From: Ruminococcus flavefaciens
GTDB lineage: Bacteria > Bacillota > Clostridia > Oscillospirales > Ruminococcaceae
Assembly: GCA_002309635.1 (NCBI GenBank)
Contig: DBXO01000055.1
Coordinates: 34,418 to 64,137, forward strand
Direction: 5' to 3'
DNA length: 29,720 bases
Positions 7,086 to 15,726 of the stretch are shown here, piece after piece (position 1 is the first letter of the stretch; every line of letters begins with the position of its first letter). A model generated the notes under the pieces. It was not told the DNA's origin. It saw nothing but the letters and a program-made list of their open reading frames with translations, and ran no database searches. The position numbers were made by a program, and so were the translations under genes.

Positions 7086-8996
7086 ATGTTTGCGAATTCC
7101 GATCTTACACTCGGCAGCTATACGCCTGTCGGTGATATAATTGTTCTTTCATTGTGTATAATAATGGGGATACTGATAAAACAGACTCATATCGGAAGAG
7201 ACAGATATAATTTTCTCATTATAATGCATATCCTTATTTTTGCTTTTGTGGCTGCATCTGCGAATATTGTTTTTCAGACCCAGCTCAAGAAGCCTGAGTT
7301 CAATCTTACGCTGATATATGCGTCACGCTGCATACATCATATCCTGTTTATGTTTATAATGATACTGTATGTAAAATACATACAGGGTTCATTGTGGCTT
7401 CTGACAAAGGAAAGGCTCCGAACGCGGATAATCATTATTTTTACCACTGTTTTTGCAACGATCGTGGACATAATCGCGTCGGTATTAAGATTCGGTTTCT
7501 ATGTCGGAAAGAATCATGAATACAATACGGGCTTCGATATATTTGAGATGCTTTATATGATGTTTATGATAAATATCATATATCTGCTGATAAAATACAA
7601 GAAAAGAGTGCTGATGAGAGTTTTTGCAGGTCTTATGAGCGTTCTGGTGATATCAAATGCACTGCTGTGCATACAAGGGTATTTCAAGCAGATATCATAC
7701 ACGTTAATATGCTGTTTCCTGCCTATTGTAAGCATTATATTCCTGTTCCATTCAAATCCGTTCAATAACGATACGGGAGCCGTGTCGGGAGAATTTTTCC
7801 CTATAGAGATAAAGGAAAATATCTCAAAGGGAAACAAGATGCTCATTATGTGCTGCCATATTCCCGGCTTTGCGTCTGCAATAACCAAATCTCCCGAGCT
7901 GAGGACGGAATTCTACGAATTCTTCCGCACGAACGTCAGAAAGGCTATACTTTACAGTTTCCCCAATGATATACTCGTTCTGACTATAGTGAAGCAGAAA
8001 AAGGCAGACTATAAAAAGTTCGTTGAGAAAATGCTCAGCGATTTTTCAGCAAGCTATAAGAAATTCAACCTTGATTACAAGATAATTGCTCTCGATTCCT
8101 CGGACAGTATCACCAGCGTCAGCGATTATCATAATATAATAGATTATATCGACAACAAAATGCCCTTTAATACTGTGGTGCATGTTACCGAGGACGATAT
8201 AAAGGAATATTACGACAAGCACTACATCCTCAGCGAGCTTGAGGATATCGTTGCGAAGAAGGATCCGTTCGACCGCCGCGTGCTTGTGTATTGTCAGCCT
8301 GTTTTTAACCTCAATACAGGGCAGTACGATACCGCAGAGGCGCTTATGCGGCTCAAGCTTGAGAAAACGGGAATGGTATTCCCGGATCAGTTCATACCGC
8401 TGGCTGAGCAGTTCAATCTTATACACAGCCTGAGTATGATAATCCTCAACAAGACGTGCTTTGCTCTTAAGGGTTTTCTCGACGAGGGATACATAATAAA
8501 GCGTATATCAGTCAATTTCTCGGCTATCGATCTGCGTTATGATTCTTTCTGTGACGAGGTGAAGGGCATTATCGAGAGGAACGGCATTGATTACGGAAAA
8601 ATAGCCGTTGAGATCACAGAGAGCCGAAGCGACGCGGACTTCAATCTCATGAAGCAGCGCGTTATACAGCTCCAGGATCTGGGAATAAAGTTCTATCTTG
8701 ACGATTTCGGAACCGGCTACTCCAATTTTGAGCGTATTATGGAAATACCGTTCGATATAATCAAATTTGACCGCTCGCTTCTCATAGAATCGCTGAAAAA
8801 TGATTCCTCGCAGTATATGGTCAGGACCTTTGCCAATATGTTCCATGACCTCAAGTATTCGATACTCTTTGAGGGCGTTGAAAACGAGCATGACGAGAAT
8901 CGCTGCAAGCTCATGATGGCGCAGTATTTGCAGGGATACAAGTATTCCAAGCCGATACCCATCGAGGAGCTCAGGAAGTTCCTGTTGCATGTTTAA
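7086..8996 (+). CDS. Membrane-anchored EAL protein, probable c-di-GMP phosphodiesterase
   Basis: This 636-residue protein has several N-terminal membrane helices (about residues 14-220), a middle domain (about 245-380) and a C-terminal EAL domain (about 395-636). Catalytic motifs look intact: EALMRL (E418), VNFSAIDLR, EITES, DDFGTGYS (539-546), IKFDRSL and FEGVEN. The middle region has the position and approximate length of a GGDEF domain but lacks any GGDEF signature, so I read it as a degenerate regulatory GGDEF-like domain. The enzyme should cut c-di-GMP to pGpG at the cytoplasmic face, with the membrane part as a possible sensor. It is monocistronic, with its own promoter and a strong terminator. 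Confidence 0.9.
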   Translation: MFANSDLTLGSYTPVGDIIVLSLCIIMGILIKQTHIGRDRYNFLIIMHILIFAFVAASANIVFQTQLKKPEFNLTLIYASRCIHHILFMFIMILYVKYIQGSLWLLTKERLRTRIIIIFTTVFATIVDIIASVLRFGFYVGKNHEYNTGFDIFEMLYMMFMINIIYLLIKYKKRVLMRVFAGLMSVLVISNALLCIQGYFKQISYTLICCFLPIVSIIFLFHSNPFNNDTGAVSGEFFPIEIKENISKGNKMLIMCCHIPGFASAITKSPELRTEFYEFFRTNVRKAILYSFPNDILVLTIVKQKKADYKKFVEKMLSDFSASYKKFNLDYKIIALDSSDSITSVSDYHNIIDYIDNKMPFNTVVHVTEDDIKEYYDKHYILSELEDIVAKKDPFDRRVLVYCQPVFNLNTGQYDTAEALMRLKLEKTGMVFPDQFIPLAEQFNLIHSLSMIILNKTCFALKGFLDEGYIIKRISVNFSAIDLRYDSFCDEVKGIIERNGIDYGKIAVEITESRSDADFNLMKQRVIQLQDLGIKFYLDDFGTGYSNFERIMEIPFDIIKFDRSLLIESLKNDSSQYMVRTFANMFHDLKYSILFEGVENEHDENRCKLMMAQYLQGYKYSKPIPIEELRKFLLHV

Positions 8997-9013
8997 AACA
9001 ATTAACATAAATA

Positions 9014-9047
9014 CCGCTCATGCCGTATATGGCATGGGCGTTTTTTT
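9014..9047 (+). terminator. Rho-independent terminator of the EAL gene
   Basis: Stem CGCTCATGCC / GGCATGGGCG (one G-T pair), loop GTATAT, followed by seven T residues, 18 bases after the stop codon. Confidence 0.93.
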
Positions 9048-9113
9048 CGGTGATACGATTATTCCGCAAATGTGTCTTTTCTATATCTTTTGCGCTGAAA
9101 GGCGAAAAAAACG

Positions 9114-9142
9114 TTGACGGCACGGAAAAAATGTGATATCAT
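9114..9142 (+). promoter_or_regulatory. Promoter of the exporter operon
   Basis: TTGACG (9114-9119), 17 bases, TATCAT (9137-9142) with an extended TGA before the -10 box. It lies about 40 bases before the ATG at 9183. Confidence 0.75.
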
Positions 9143-9182
9143 TATTACATTAACATTCATTCTCTTAGGAGGAGATCAGCAA

Positions 9183-10634
9183 ATGAGTAAAGGGAAAAAA
9201 ATAGTAAAACGCATAATTATTCTGCTTATCGTGCTGCTTATTATCGGCGGCGCAGCCTGGTTCATCAGAAAGGCTATCAAGGGCGCTGCGGACAAGGTGG
9301 TTATACGCTCTGATACGTGCAGCTTTGCAAAGCGTCAGGACCTTGTGAGCTATTCGAGCTTTTCAGGTCAGATATCCAGCAGCGACAAGCTTATGGTTAC
9401 CGCTGACCCTACCCTTAAGGTGAGCAAGCTCAACGTCAAGGTCGGCGACAGCGTTAAGAAGGGGGATATCCTCTGTGAGTTCGACAGCCAGAAATTACAG
9501 GAGCAGTATGATCTTCTGGTGCAGAACAGCGAAAAGGCACAGGGAGCTGCTCAGCACAGTCATGACCTTGTCATAAGAGGTCTCAACAAGGCAAGGGAAG
9601 AAAGGGATTCGCTTGTATCAAAGGCTAAGAGCGCGTATGATACAGCTGTCCAGAAACGCAATAATGCTTATGCCGAATACAATGGCATGGTGGACGGATT
9701 CAACGAACTGAGCTTCAGCCACACGGACGCATGGAACGCATGGCAGAATGCTCCAGAGGAGGAAAAGGAGAGCAGAAAGGCGGAGTACGATGCTGTTGAC
9801 GCAAGGTTCAAAACTGCCGAAAAGGCTTTCAATGCCCTCCGTGACAGTCTCCCGGACTATGACGAAGCTGTCAATGCAGCAAAAGATGCTTACGACATGG
9901 CGGTAAAGACAGGCGACGAGATGGTCCAGTCCGCTCAGGACGCTCTTGACAGCGAAAAATATTCTATTACCGACGTTTCTTCTGATAAACAGCTTGAGGA
10001 GCTTCAGGAGAGAATAGATAAGTGTATCATCAGAGCCGAGAGAGACGGCGTTGTCACAGAGCTGAATATTTCAGAGGGAAGCGTTCCCGAATCGGGCAAT
10101 ATCATGACTATCGAGAATACGGGAGACCTTATCGTTTCTGGCAAGGTCAGCGAGGCTGACGTACTTAAGGTCAACGAGGGCATGGAGGCCGAGATCAAGA
10201 CCAGTGCTACCGAGGACCGCATTATCAAGGGCAGGATCAAGCGTATCGAGAAGATAATCTCCTCCGGTCAGGCTAAGTACGAGGCCGGTGGATATACCGT
10301 CGAGGTCAGCATAGAGGAAAAGGACAGCGGTCTCCTTATCGGTATGTCTGCAAGCGTTAAGATAATCCTCGATAAGCGCGAAAACGTGCTCAGCGTTCCC
10401 TACAGCGCCATAAAGGGCGGAGAGAACGACGGCTACTTCGTATATGTGGCTACTCCTCAGGAGGGCGACAAGTACAGCGTGTCAAAGCGCATAATCACCA
10501 AGGGCTTTGAGGGGGATTTCTATACCGAGGTGCTTTCGGGATTCGTAAATGACGGGGATATTGTCCTTACTGACCCTGTGGGCATTTCCGACGGCGACCT
10601 TATACCTCTGAACGTTCCGGATACGGAGGAATAA
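9183..10634 (+). CDS. Membrane fusion protein of an ABC exporter (HlyD/MacA family)
   Basis: This 483-residue protein starts at ATG 9183, behind AGGAGGAG; the longer in-frame start at 9114 lies in the promoter. One membrane anchor (about 9-28) is followed by the first half of a lipoyl/barrel-sandwich domain (VSKLNVKVGDSVKKGDIL, about 78-95), a long Ala/Lys/Glu-rich coiled-coil hairpin (about 105-275), the second lipoyl half (ERDGVVTELNISEGS, about 288-302) and beta-barrel domains up to 483. It should link the MacB-type permease to the extracellular side. In Firmicutes such adaptors serve antimicrobial peptide, lipoprotein or small-molecule export; the substrate here is unknown. Its stop overlaps the ATPase start by one base (TAATG). 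Confidence 0.88.
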   Translation: MSKGKKIVKRIIILLIVLLIIGGAAWFIRKAIKGAADKVVIRSDTCSFAKRQDLVSYSSFSGQISSSDKLMVTADPTLKVSKLNVKVGDSVKKGDILCEFDSQKLQEQYDLLVQNSEKAQGAAQHSHDLVIRGLNKAREERDSLVSKAKSAYDTAVQKRNNAYAEYNGMVDGFNELSFSHTDAWNAWQNAPEEEKESRKAEYDAVDARFKTAEKAFNALRDSLPDYDEAVNAAKDAYDMAVKTGDEMVQSAQDALDSEKYSITDVSSDKQLEELQERIDKCIIRAERDGVVTELNISEGSVPESGNIMTIENTGDLIVSGKVSEADVLKVNEGMEAEIKTSATEDRIIKGRIKRIEKIISSGQAKYEAGGYTVEVSIEEKDSGLLIGMSASVKIILDKRENVLSVPYSAIKGGENDGYFVYVATPQEGDKYSVSKRIITKGFEGDFYTEVLSGFVNDGDIVLTDPVGISDGDLIPLNVPDTEE

Positions 10635-11353
10635 TGCCGATGAAAACTATTATCTCTATGCACGGGATAGTTAAGAGGTTTTACATAGGAATGCCTAACG
10701 AGCTTGAGATACTTCACGGACTGAACTTCAAGATAAATGAGGGAGAATTTGCTTCCATAGTGGGGCCTTCAGGCTCGGGAAAGAGCACGCTTATGAACAT
10801 AATAGGCGCTCTTGACCGCCCCACAGAGGGTATCTATATGCTCAACGGCATCGATGTGGCTCAGCTGAACGATTCCGAGCTAAGCTCGATAAGAAATAAG
10901 GAGATAGGTTTCGTTTTTCAGAACTTCAACCTTGTTTCGCGTACAAATGCCATAGAAAATGTGGAACTCCCAATGCTTTATGCGGGAATCGGAAAGAGAG
11001 AACGCAGAAAGCGTGCGGAAAAGCTCCTTGAAATGGTGGAAATGAGCGATCGTGCCACCCATAATCCAAATGAGCTTTCGGGCGGTCAGAAGCAGAGGAT
11101 AGCTATTGCAAGAGCCCTTGCAAATTCACCGTCCATCATACTCGCAGACGAGCCTACGGGCGCTCTTGATTCCGTTACGGGACATATGGTTATGGATATT
11201 TTTCATAAGCTCCACAGGGAGGAGAACAAGACCATAGTCCTTATCACTCACAGCAAGGAGCTTGCTGCGGAAACTGACAGGATAATCACCCTGAGAGACG
11301 GAAATATCGTATCGGATACGGAAAAGGCAGGTGGCGTAAATGTTCCTGTTTGA
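10634..11353 (+). CDS. ABC exporter ATPase (MacB/LolD type)
   Basis: This 239-residue cytoplasmic ATPase has all nucleotide-binding motifs: Walker A GPSGSGKST (about 44-52), Q-loop FQNFN, signature LSGGQKQR, Walker B IILADEP and the H-loop THS. The order and length fit the MacB/LolD/FtsE group that powers mechanotransmission transporters. The start ATG overlaps the adaptor stop (TAATG), and a second ATG lies two codons further (10640). The 3' end overlaps the permease gene by 14 bases, so the three genes are translationally coupled. Confidence 0.93.
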   Translation: MPMKTIISMHGIVKRFYIGMPNELEILHGLNFKINEGEFASIVGPSGSGKSTLMNIIGALDRPTEGIYMLNGIDVAQLNDSELSSIRNKEIGFVFQNFNLVSRTNAIENVELPMLYAGIGKRERRKRAEKLLEMVEMSDRATHNPNELSGGQKQRIAIARALANSPSIILADEPTGALDSVTGHMVMDIFHKLHREENKTIVLITHSKELAAETDRIITLRDGNIVSDTEKAGGVNVPV

Positions 11354-12671
11354 AAATATTCGCCTTGCCATTTCTTCCCTGAGATCAAACAAGATGAGAG
11401 CCGTGCTCACAATGCTGGGCATCATCATCGGTATCACGGCTGTTATTACCATCACTACTCTCGGCAATTCGCTGAAAAAGACGCTTGCCAACTCCTTTAA
11501 CAAGATCGGCGGTCAGACATTTGAGGTAAATTACCGTATCAAGTACGATAACGAAGAGGACGGAGAGTACATATACAAGCCGATGGAGGAAAGCGATTAC
11601 ATAAGCGATGAAATGCTGGACGAGCTTGAAAAGAAATATCCCGGAAGATACCTTATCAGCAGGGACAACAGCCTCGGAAACGGCAAGATCTCCAATAAGA
11701 GGGGAGACAAGCTCAAGGTGAGCATAGACGGAGTTACCGAGGGATATATGAAGTCGAACAGCATGTACAAGCTTATTAAGGGACGTTTTGTTTCCGAGGA
11801 GGATGACAATGGCAAGAAGCATGCGATTATGGTGTCGGACGTCTTTGTGAAACAGTATTTCGGCGCTGAAAATGTCAACGCTGTTGGCTGTGATATCAGT
11901 GTGGATATCACCGGCATATGCGCTGCGGATTTTACTATCGTGGGAGTATTCAAGTATCCGAAGCTTCTGGAAAAGTATCAGCAGTCAAATAATTTCATGG
12001 ACAGGGTCACTCCTGTTATGATACCCTTCAATACCGTCAAAAAGCTGATGAACGCAGATGTTTATTCTAACAATAAGGAATGGGGCATAACTTTTGTTCT
12101 CAATGATTTGTCAGTGGACAGAGATGCGGCGGTAAATGATATAAAAACATTTTTTAATGAGAAGTACAGGAACAACAAGTACTGGGGGATAGATATCTAC
12201 GACCCGCAGTCGGAGCTTGGCATCGTCAACAAGGTGCTCAACATCGTTACGCTGGTAATATCTATAATTGCGGCTATATCACTTCTTGTAGGCGGTATCG
12301 GCGTTATGAACATAATGCTGGTAAGCATTACCGAGAGAACACGTGAGATAGGTGTAAGAAAGGCTCTCGGCGCCAAAAAGAGACATATCAAGACACAGTT
12401 CATAATCGAGGCGATGATACTCTGCCTTATCGGCGGTTTCATCGGAGTGCTGCTCGGTATCTTCAACGGCTACCTCATAGGCTATATTGCAAAGTATGCC
12501 CTCAGTCAGATGGAGGAGTATCAGGATTTTGTTGCACTGTCCATACAGCCCTCCCTCAAGGCTATACTTCTTTCTCTGGGATTCTCAATGCTTATCGGAG
12601 TTTTCTTCGGAAGCTATCCTGCGGGAAAGGCTGCAAAGCTGGATCCGATCGAAGCACTCAGATACGAATAA
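11340..12671 (+). CDS. ABC exporter permease (MacB/FtsX type)
   Basis: This 443-residue protein has the MacB plan: one N-terminal membrane helix (about 20-40), a large extracytoplasmic domain (about 45-295) and three C-terminal helices (about 300-430). The motif TREIGVRKALGA (about 334-345) and the final PIEALRYE are hallmarks of the family. The ATG overlaps the ATPase gene by 14 bases, and its ribosome site is weak, as expected for coupled translation. With the adaptor and ATPase it forms a complete MacAB-like exporter; no regulator or peptide substrate gene lies beside it. Confidence 0.92.
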   Translation: MFLFENIRLAISSLRSNKMRAVLTMLGIIIGITAVITITTLGNSLKKTLANSFNKIGGQTFEVNYRIKYDNEEDGEYIYKPMEESDYISDEMLDELEKKYPGRYLISRDNSLGNGKISNKRGDKLKVSIDGVTEGYMKSNSMYKLIKGRFVSEEDDNGKKHAIMVSDVFVKQYFGAENVNAVGCDISVDITGICAADFTIVGVFKYPKLLEKYQQSNNFMDRVTPVMIPFNTVKKLMNADVYSNNKEWGITFVLNDLSVDRDAAVNDIKTFFNEKYRNNKYWGIDIYDPQSELGIVNKVLNIVTLVISIIAAISLLVGGIGVMNIMLVSITERTREIGVRKALGAKKRHIKTQFIIEAMILCLIGGFIGVLLGIFNGYLIGYIAKYALSQMEEYQDFVALSIQPSLKAILLSLGFSMLIGVFFGSYPAGKAAKLDPIEALRYE

Positions 12672-12684
12672 GCTACAGTATAAT

Positions 12685-12831
12685 AAAAAACGATGTCGGC
12701 GTGTGTTCGGTACTCGTAAAGAAGTATATATGGGACTTACCGGGGGAAACCTTTCTTAGGAAAGGTTCTCCCCAATTAATTCTCACATATACTTTTCTAT
12801 GCGTATCGCACATATGCCGACATCGTTTTTT
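12685..12831. repeat. 147-base palindromic element between convergent genes
   Basis: The element is one long imperfect inverted repeat. The outer 16 bases match perfectly (AAAAAACGATGTCGGC against GCCGACATCGTTTTTT). The middle arms (about 12701-12740 and 12776-12815) match with scattered differences. The core GGGGAAACCTTTC / GAAAGGTTCTCCCC has a one-base bulge and a TTAG loop. It starts 13 bases after the permease stop and reaches the stop codon of the convergent GNAT gene. The A6/T7 ends let it work as a terminator on either strand. Length and structure also fit a small non-coding mobile or repeat element; copy number cannot be seen from one window. Confidence 0.85.
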
Positions 12832-13332
12832 TCATTTCCTGATACGGACAAAACAGGAATTGTCGTCCTCATGGTGGATATAGCCGCCGTTCTTCAGCAT
12901 GGCTCTCAGTGAAGCGGGATTATCTTTGTGTACTCTGAGGAATATCTCCTCCTCCGGTATGACCTGGCGGGCGATATCAACTATAAGTCCCAGCCCCTGT
13001 GTACCGAATCCCTTTCCGCGGTGCTGGGGTGCGATATAATAACCTATATGCCCTGCGCCGTTTATCAGGGAATCGCAGAGATAATGGCGCAGATCAAGCT
13101 TGCCCGTTATCTCGCTGTCGTTCCACAGAAAGTATGAGGTCATGGGGACGTAGCCGGCGGGGAGACAGTCTCCGAATGAATTTGCTATGATGATATTCAG
13201 AGCATCGTCGAAATCACTTCGGCTGATACCGTGATATTCGTTTATATAGCCGTTTTCGTCCTCTGGGATATCGCGGACAAAAAGGTACTCTTTTTCAATA
13301 TCGTCTGTATTGGCAGGTTTAAGGTAAAGCAT
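12832..13332 (-). CDS. GNAT family N-acetyltransferase
   Basis: This 166-residue protein starts at ATG 13332, about 6 bases after AAGGAGG; the longer frame upstream runs through the promoter. The motif GHIGYYIAPQHRGKGFGTQG (about residues 93-112) gives the acetyl-CoA loop. LRVHKDNPASLRAMLKNGGY (about 136-155) is the C-terminal block of the YitI/RimJ-like GNAT group found in many Firmicutes. The substrate is unknown. It is a single gene, and its stop codon touches the palindromic element. Confidence 0.85.
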   Translation of the reverse strand: MLYLKPANTDDIEKEYLFVRDIPEDENGYINEYHGISRSDFDDALNIIIANSFGDCLPAGYVPMTSYFLWNDSEITGKLDLRHYLCDSLINGAGHIGYYIAPQHRGKGFGTQGLGLIVDIARQVIPEEEIFLRVHKDNPASLRAMLKNGGYIHHEDDNSCFVRIRK

Positions 13333-13359
13333 AGCGTTCCTCCTTTTCACTTTAGTACT

Positions 13360-13388
13360 ATTATATCGTATACGGAAGATTTTTGCAA
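13360..13388 (-). promoter_or_regulatory. Promoter of the GNAT gene
   Basis: On the minus strand TTGCAA (13388-13383), 17 bases, TATAAT (13365-13360), about 28 bases before the start codon. Confidence 0.8.
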
Positions 13389-13463
13389 TAAGCAGCTGCG
13401 TACGGATATTGTGGGATTTGCAAAAAAATATTTGCATGAGTCTATGAAAACTTATTCAAATTA

Positions 13464-13492
13464 TTGACAAACGACGTTTAAAGTGATATAAT
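13464..13492 (+). promoter_or_regulatory. Consensus promoter of the FHA-PP2C-kinase operon
   Basis: TTGACA (13464-13469), 17 bases, TATAAT (13487-13492) with an extended TGA. A small hairpin (CTTCTGC / GCAGAGG, about 13513-13533) sits in the leader. No other promoter of this quality was found before 23522, so all five genes probably depend on it. Confidence 0.9.
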
Positions 13493-13565
13493 TAAATCAT
13501 ATTAAGATGAGACTTCTGCGCTTTCGGCAGAGGTGTCGTGCATTGAGTTGTTTGGGGGGCAGGTT

Positions 13566-14918
13566 ATGGCAGGCAAGGTTTCAACTAAGATCGTGTATCA
13601 GAACAGCGAGGCTTTTCTTCTGGCTGTTCTTAAAAAGAGAGACATAGTAGATGATGACGGACTCAACAAGGTAAACAGCTGCACCGGTGAGGGGTTTCTT
13701 GAAGTTAAGTGGGAAAAGAATTCCTCAAGGAATGTGCTGAAATATAATATAAGCAATTTGACTGCATTGTCGGAGTACGTCAAGCAGCCTATCGCACAGG
13801 AGAGATATTTTGAGATAATCGGGCAGCTGCAGCGTATACTGGAGTTCTGCGGCGACAATGATATGCCTGTTGACGATCTGCTCCTTGCCAGTCCTAAAAA
13901 CGTTTATTATGACGTTGAAAAGAAAAAGGTACGCGCTGTTTATCTGCCTCTTATCGAGAATTACTATAAAAGCGCAAATCTTGCTAAATTTCTTGCAAAG
14001 CTGAATAAAAACGCAGCTGTCGAGGTAACGGACGAAGAAGTAATGAAGAAATACGCACTGTTCCTCGAGGATAATCTGAAAAGTCAGAAAAGCCGCAGTA
14101 TCGGGCTGACTCATAACCATGTGTATGCGTTCCTGCATGAGGTTATGGGAGTTCCGCTGAGCGAGGCGTCTATCAGGGCGCGTTCAGCCGGAGAAAATAA
14201 GGTTTCTGCGGCTGACAGTGCGGTCAGGCAGAGTGACTCGGATCATACTATAGTCGTGAGCAAGCCGAGAACTGCCGAGTGTGCGGCTTTCCTCAGAGAC
14301 TCTGCCAACAGGGAGATACCTATAAGCCGGTTTCCTTTTACTATCGGCAGAAAAGCTGACAACGACCTTGCACTTCCGGACAAGGGCACGGTCTCAAAGA
14401 TACATGCTGTCATAACATGTGAGGACGGAAATTATTACATCGAGGACAAGGACTCCTCAAACGGCACCTTCCTCAGCAGCTTTGAAAACGGCAGCGAGAA
14501 GATAAAAAAACAGCAGCTCGCCTCGGGCGACGTGATATATATTTACGATATTCCCTTTGTATTCAATATCAACAGCGGGGATTCCCCGACAGTTATAGTG
14601 GGAAGAAAAAATGAGCTCAAGGCCAAGACCGATGATCTCAAAAAGACAGGCATGAAGCATATCGCTTATCTGCTGAATACTTCCAGCAAGGAGAAGGTGC
14701 CGATATTTGTGTACCCGTTCACATGTGCGGAGCTCTCGGGCATTATCATAAGCCGTGAGAACTCACGGACGAGACACAGTATCTGTATCGAGAATATTTC
14801 CTGCACCTCCCTTAACGTTGAGGGTGAGGATGTTGCGGCAGGGGAAAAGAGCAGCCTTTTCTCAGGCTGTACATTCCGTTATCATGGCATTTCCTATAAA
14901 TTCTACGAAGAAAACTGA
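13566..14918 (+). CDS. FHA-domain phosphothreonine-binding protein
   Basis: This 450-residue protein starts at ATG 13566, 6 bases after a G6 run that serves as ribosome site. Residues 1-190 form a conserved-looking domain I cannot assign with certainty (it recalls DUF6382, which accompanies FHA domains in clostridia). The FHA domain is at about 249-335, with the phosphothreonine-binding residues intact: GR (261-262), SKIH (277-280) and SSNGT (297-301). Residues 376-450 look like a second, degenerate FHA fold (YPFT, then SRENSRTRHS). There is no signal peptide or membrane helix, so it is cytosolic. Thr228 and Thr342, which flank the FHA domain, sit in T-[IV]-[VI]-V motifs. First gene of the phospho-signalling operon, 12 bases before the phosphatase. 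Confidence 0.88.
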   Translation: MAGKVSTKIVYQNSEAFLLAVLKKRDIVDDDGLNKVNSCTGEGFLEVKWEKNSSRNVLKYNISNLTALSEYVKQPIAQERYFEIIGQLQRILEFCGDNDMPVDDLLLASPKNVYYDVEKKKVRAVYLPLIENYYKSANLAKFLAKLNKNAAVEVTDEEVMKKYALFLEDNLKSQKSRSIGLTHNHVYAFLHEVMGVPLSEASIRARSAGENKVSAADSAVRQSDSDHTIVVSKPRTAECAAFLRDSANREIPISRFPFTIGRKADNDLALPDKGTVSKIHAVITCEDGNYYIEDKDSSNGTFLSSFENGSEKIKKQQLASGDVIYIYDIPFVFNINSGDSPTVIVGRKNELKAKTDDLKKTGMKHIAYLLNTSSKEKVPIFVYPFTCAELSGIIISRENSRTRHSICIENISCTSLNVEGEDVAAGEKSSLFSGCTFRYHGISYKFYEEN

Positions 14919-14930
14919 CGGTGATGCTCT

Positions 14931-15710
14931 ATGAAATATGTTTTTTCTTATGTGACTACCGAGGGTGCGGTAAGAAAGGTCAATCAGGACTCGCTCTTTA
15001 TCTGCACCGCGCAGTTCGGCGGCGATGAGATACTTTTTGCGGCAGTCTGCGACGGCGTCGGCGGTCTGTCAGGCGGCGAAACGGCAAGCGCTTACGTCTG
15101 CAAGCGCATGAGCGAATGGTTCGCCTCGGATCTTGCACAGCTTATGAGGGACAAGGCCTCTGTGCTGAAAATACGGGAGGCTATGGACGATCGTCTCCAT
15201 GAGCTGAATACCCGCATAAACAGGTATGCGGCTGCGAATTCGTCGGATATGGCTACCACTTTTACTTCGGTGCTTGTCATACCGCAGCTCAGTCACCTGC
15301 TTATCGCTCATGTGGGGGATTCAAGGCTTTATAAGATCACAGAAAGCGAGATACAGCTTCTCACCTCGGATCACTCCGTTGTGGGACAGGAGGTCAGGAA
15401 CGGTCTGATCACCGAGGAAATGGCAGAGAAGGACCCTCGCCAGAATCAGCTCACAAACTGCATAGGGGCAGGTCTTGAGGACACCTCCTATGACTACAGT
15501 ATATGCGATATTGACGGTGGGGAGTGTTATATGCTCTGCTCTGACGGTTTCAGGAAAAAGGTGACGCCGTCGGAGCTGCAGAAGGCCCTGAAGCCCTCTG
15601 CGTGCAAGGACGAAAAGACTGTTTCCGACAATCTTGAAAAGCTTAAAAACAAAGTGATCAAATGCGGTGAAAAGGATAATATAACCGCACTTCTGATCAG
15701 GCTCTGCTGA
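14931..15710 (+). CDS. PP2C-family Ser/Thr protein phosphatase
   Basis: This 259-residue cytosolic enzyme has the PPM/PP2C motifs in order: VNQDS (D20), CDGVGG (D41), MATTF (about 107-111), HVGDSR (D130), CSDGF (D205) and KDNIT (D249). The metal-binding aspartates of active bacterial enzymes (PrpC/Stp) are all present. It should reverse the phosphorylation made by the kinase encoded 16 bases downstream. The ribosome site (GGTGAT) is weak, suggesting coupling to translation of the FHA gene. Confidence 0.93.
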   Translation: MKYVFSYVTTEGAVRKVNQDSLFICTAQFGGDEILFAAVCDGVGGLSGGETASAYVCKRMSEWFASDLAQLMRDKASVLKIREAMDDRLHELNTRINRYAAANSSDMATTFTSVLVIPQLSHLLIAHVGDSRLYKITESEIQLLTSDHSVVGQEVRNGLITEEMAEKDPRQNQLTNCIGAGLEDTSYDYSICDIDGGECYMLCSDGFRKKVTPSELQKALKPSACKDEKTVSDNLEKLKNKVIKCGEKDNITALLIRLC

Positions 15711-15726
15711 AAGCGAGGCGATCGTT

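Noticed and set aside
8508..9008. 166-codon open frame antisense to the EAL gene
   Set aside because: It overlaps the conserved EAL motifs and has no ribosome site.
12701..12883. Short open frame through the palindromic element
   Set aside because: It lies in the hairpin and the end of the convergent gene, with no ribosome site; the DNA is better explained as a structured repeat.
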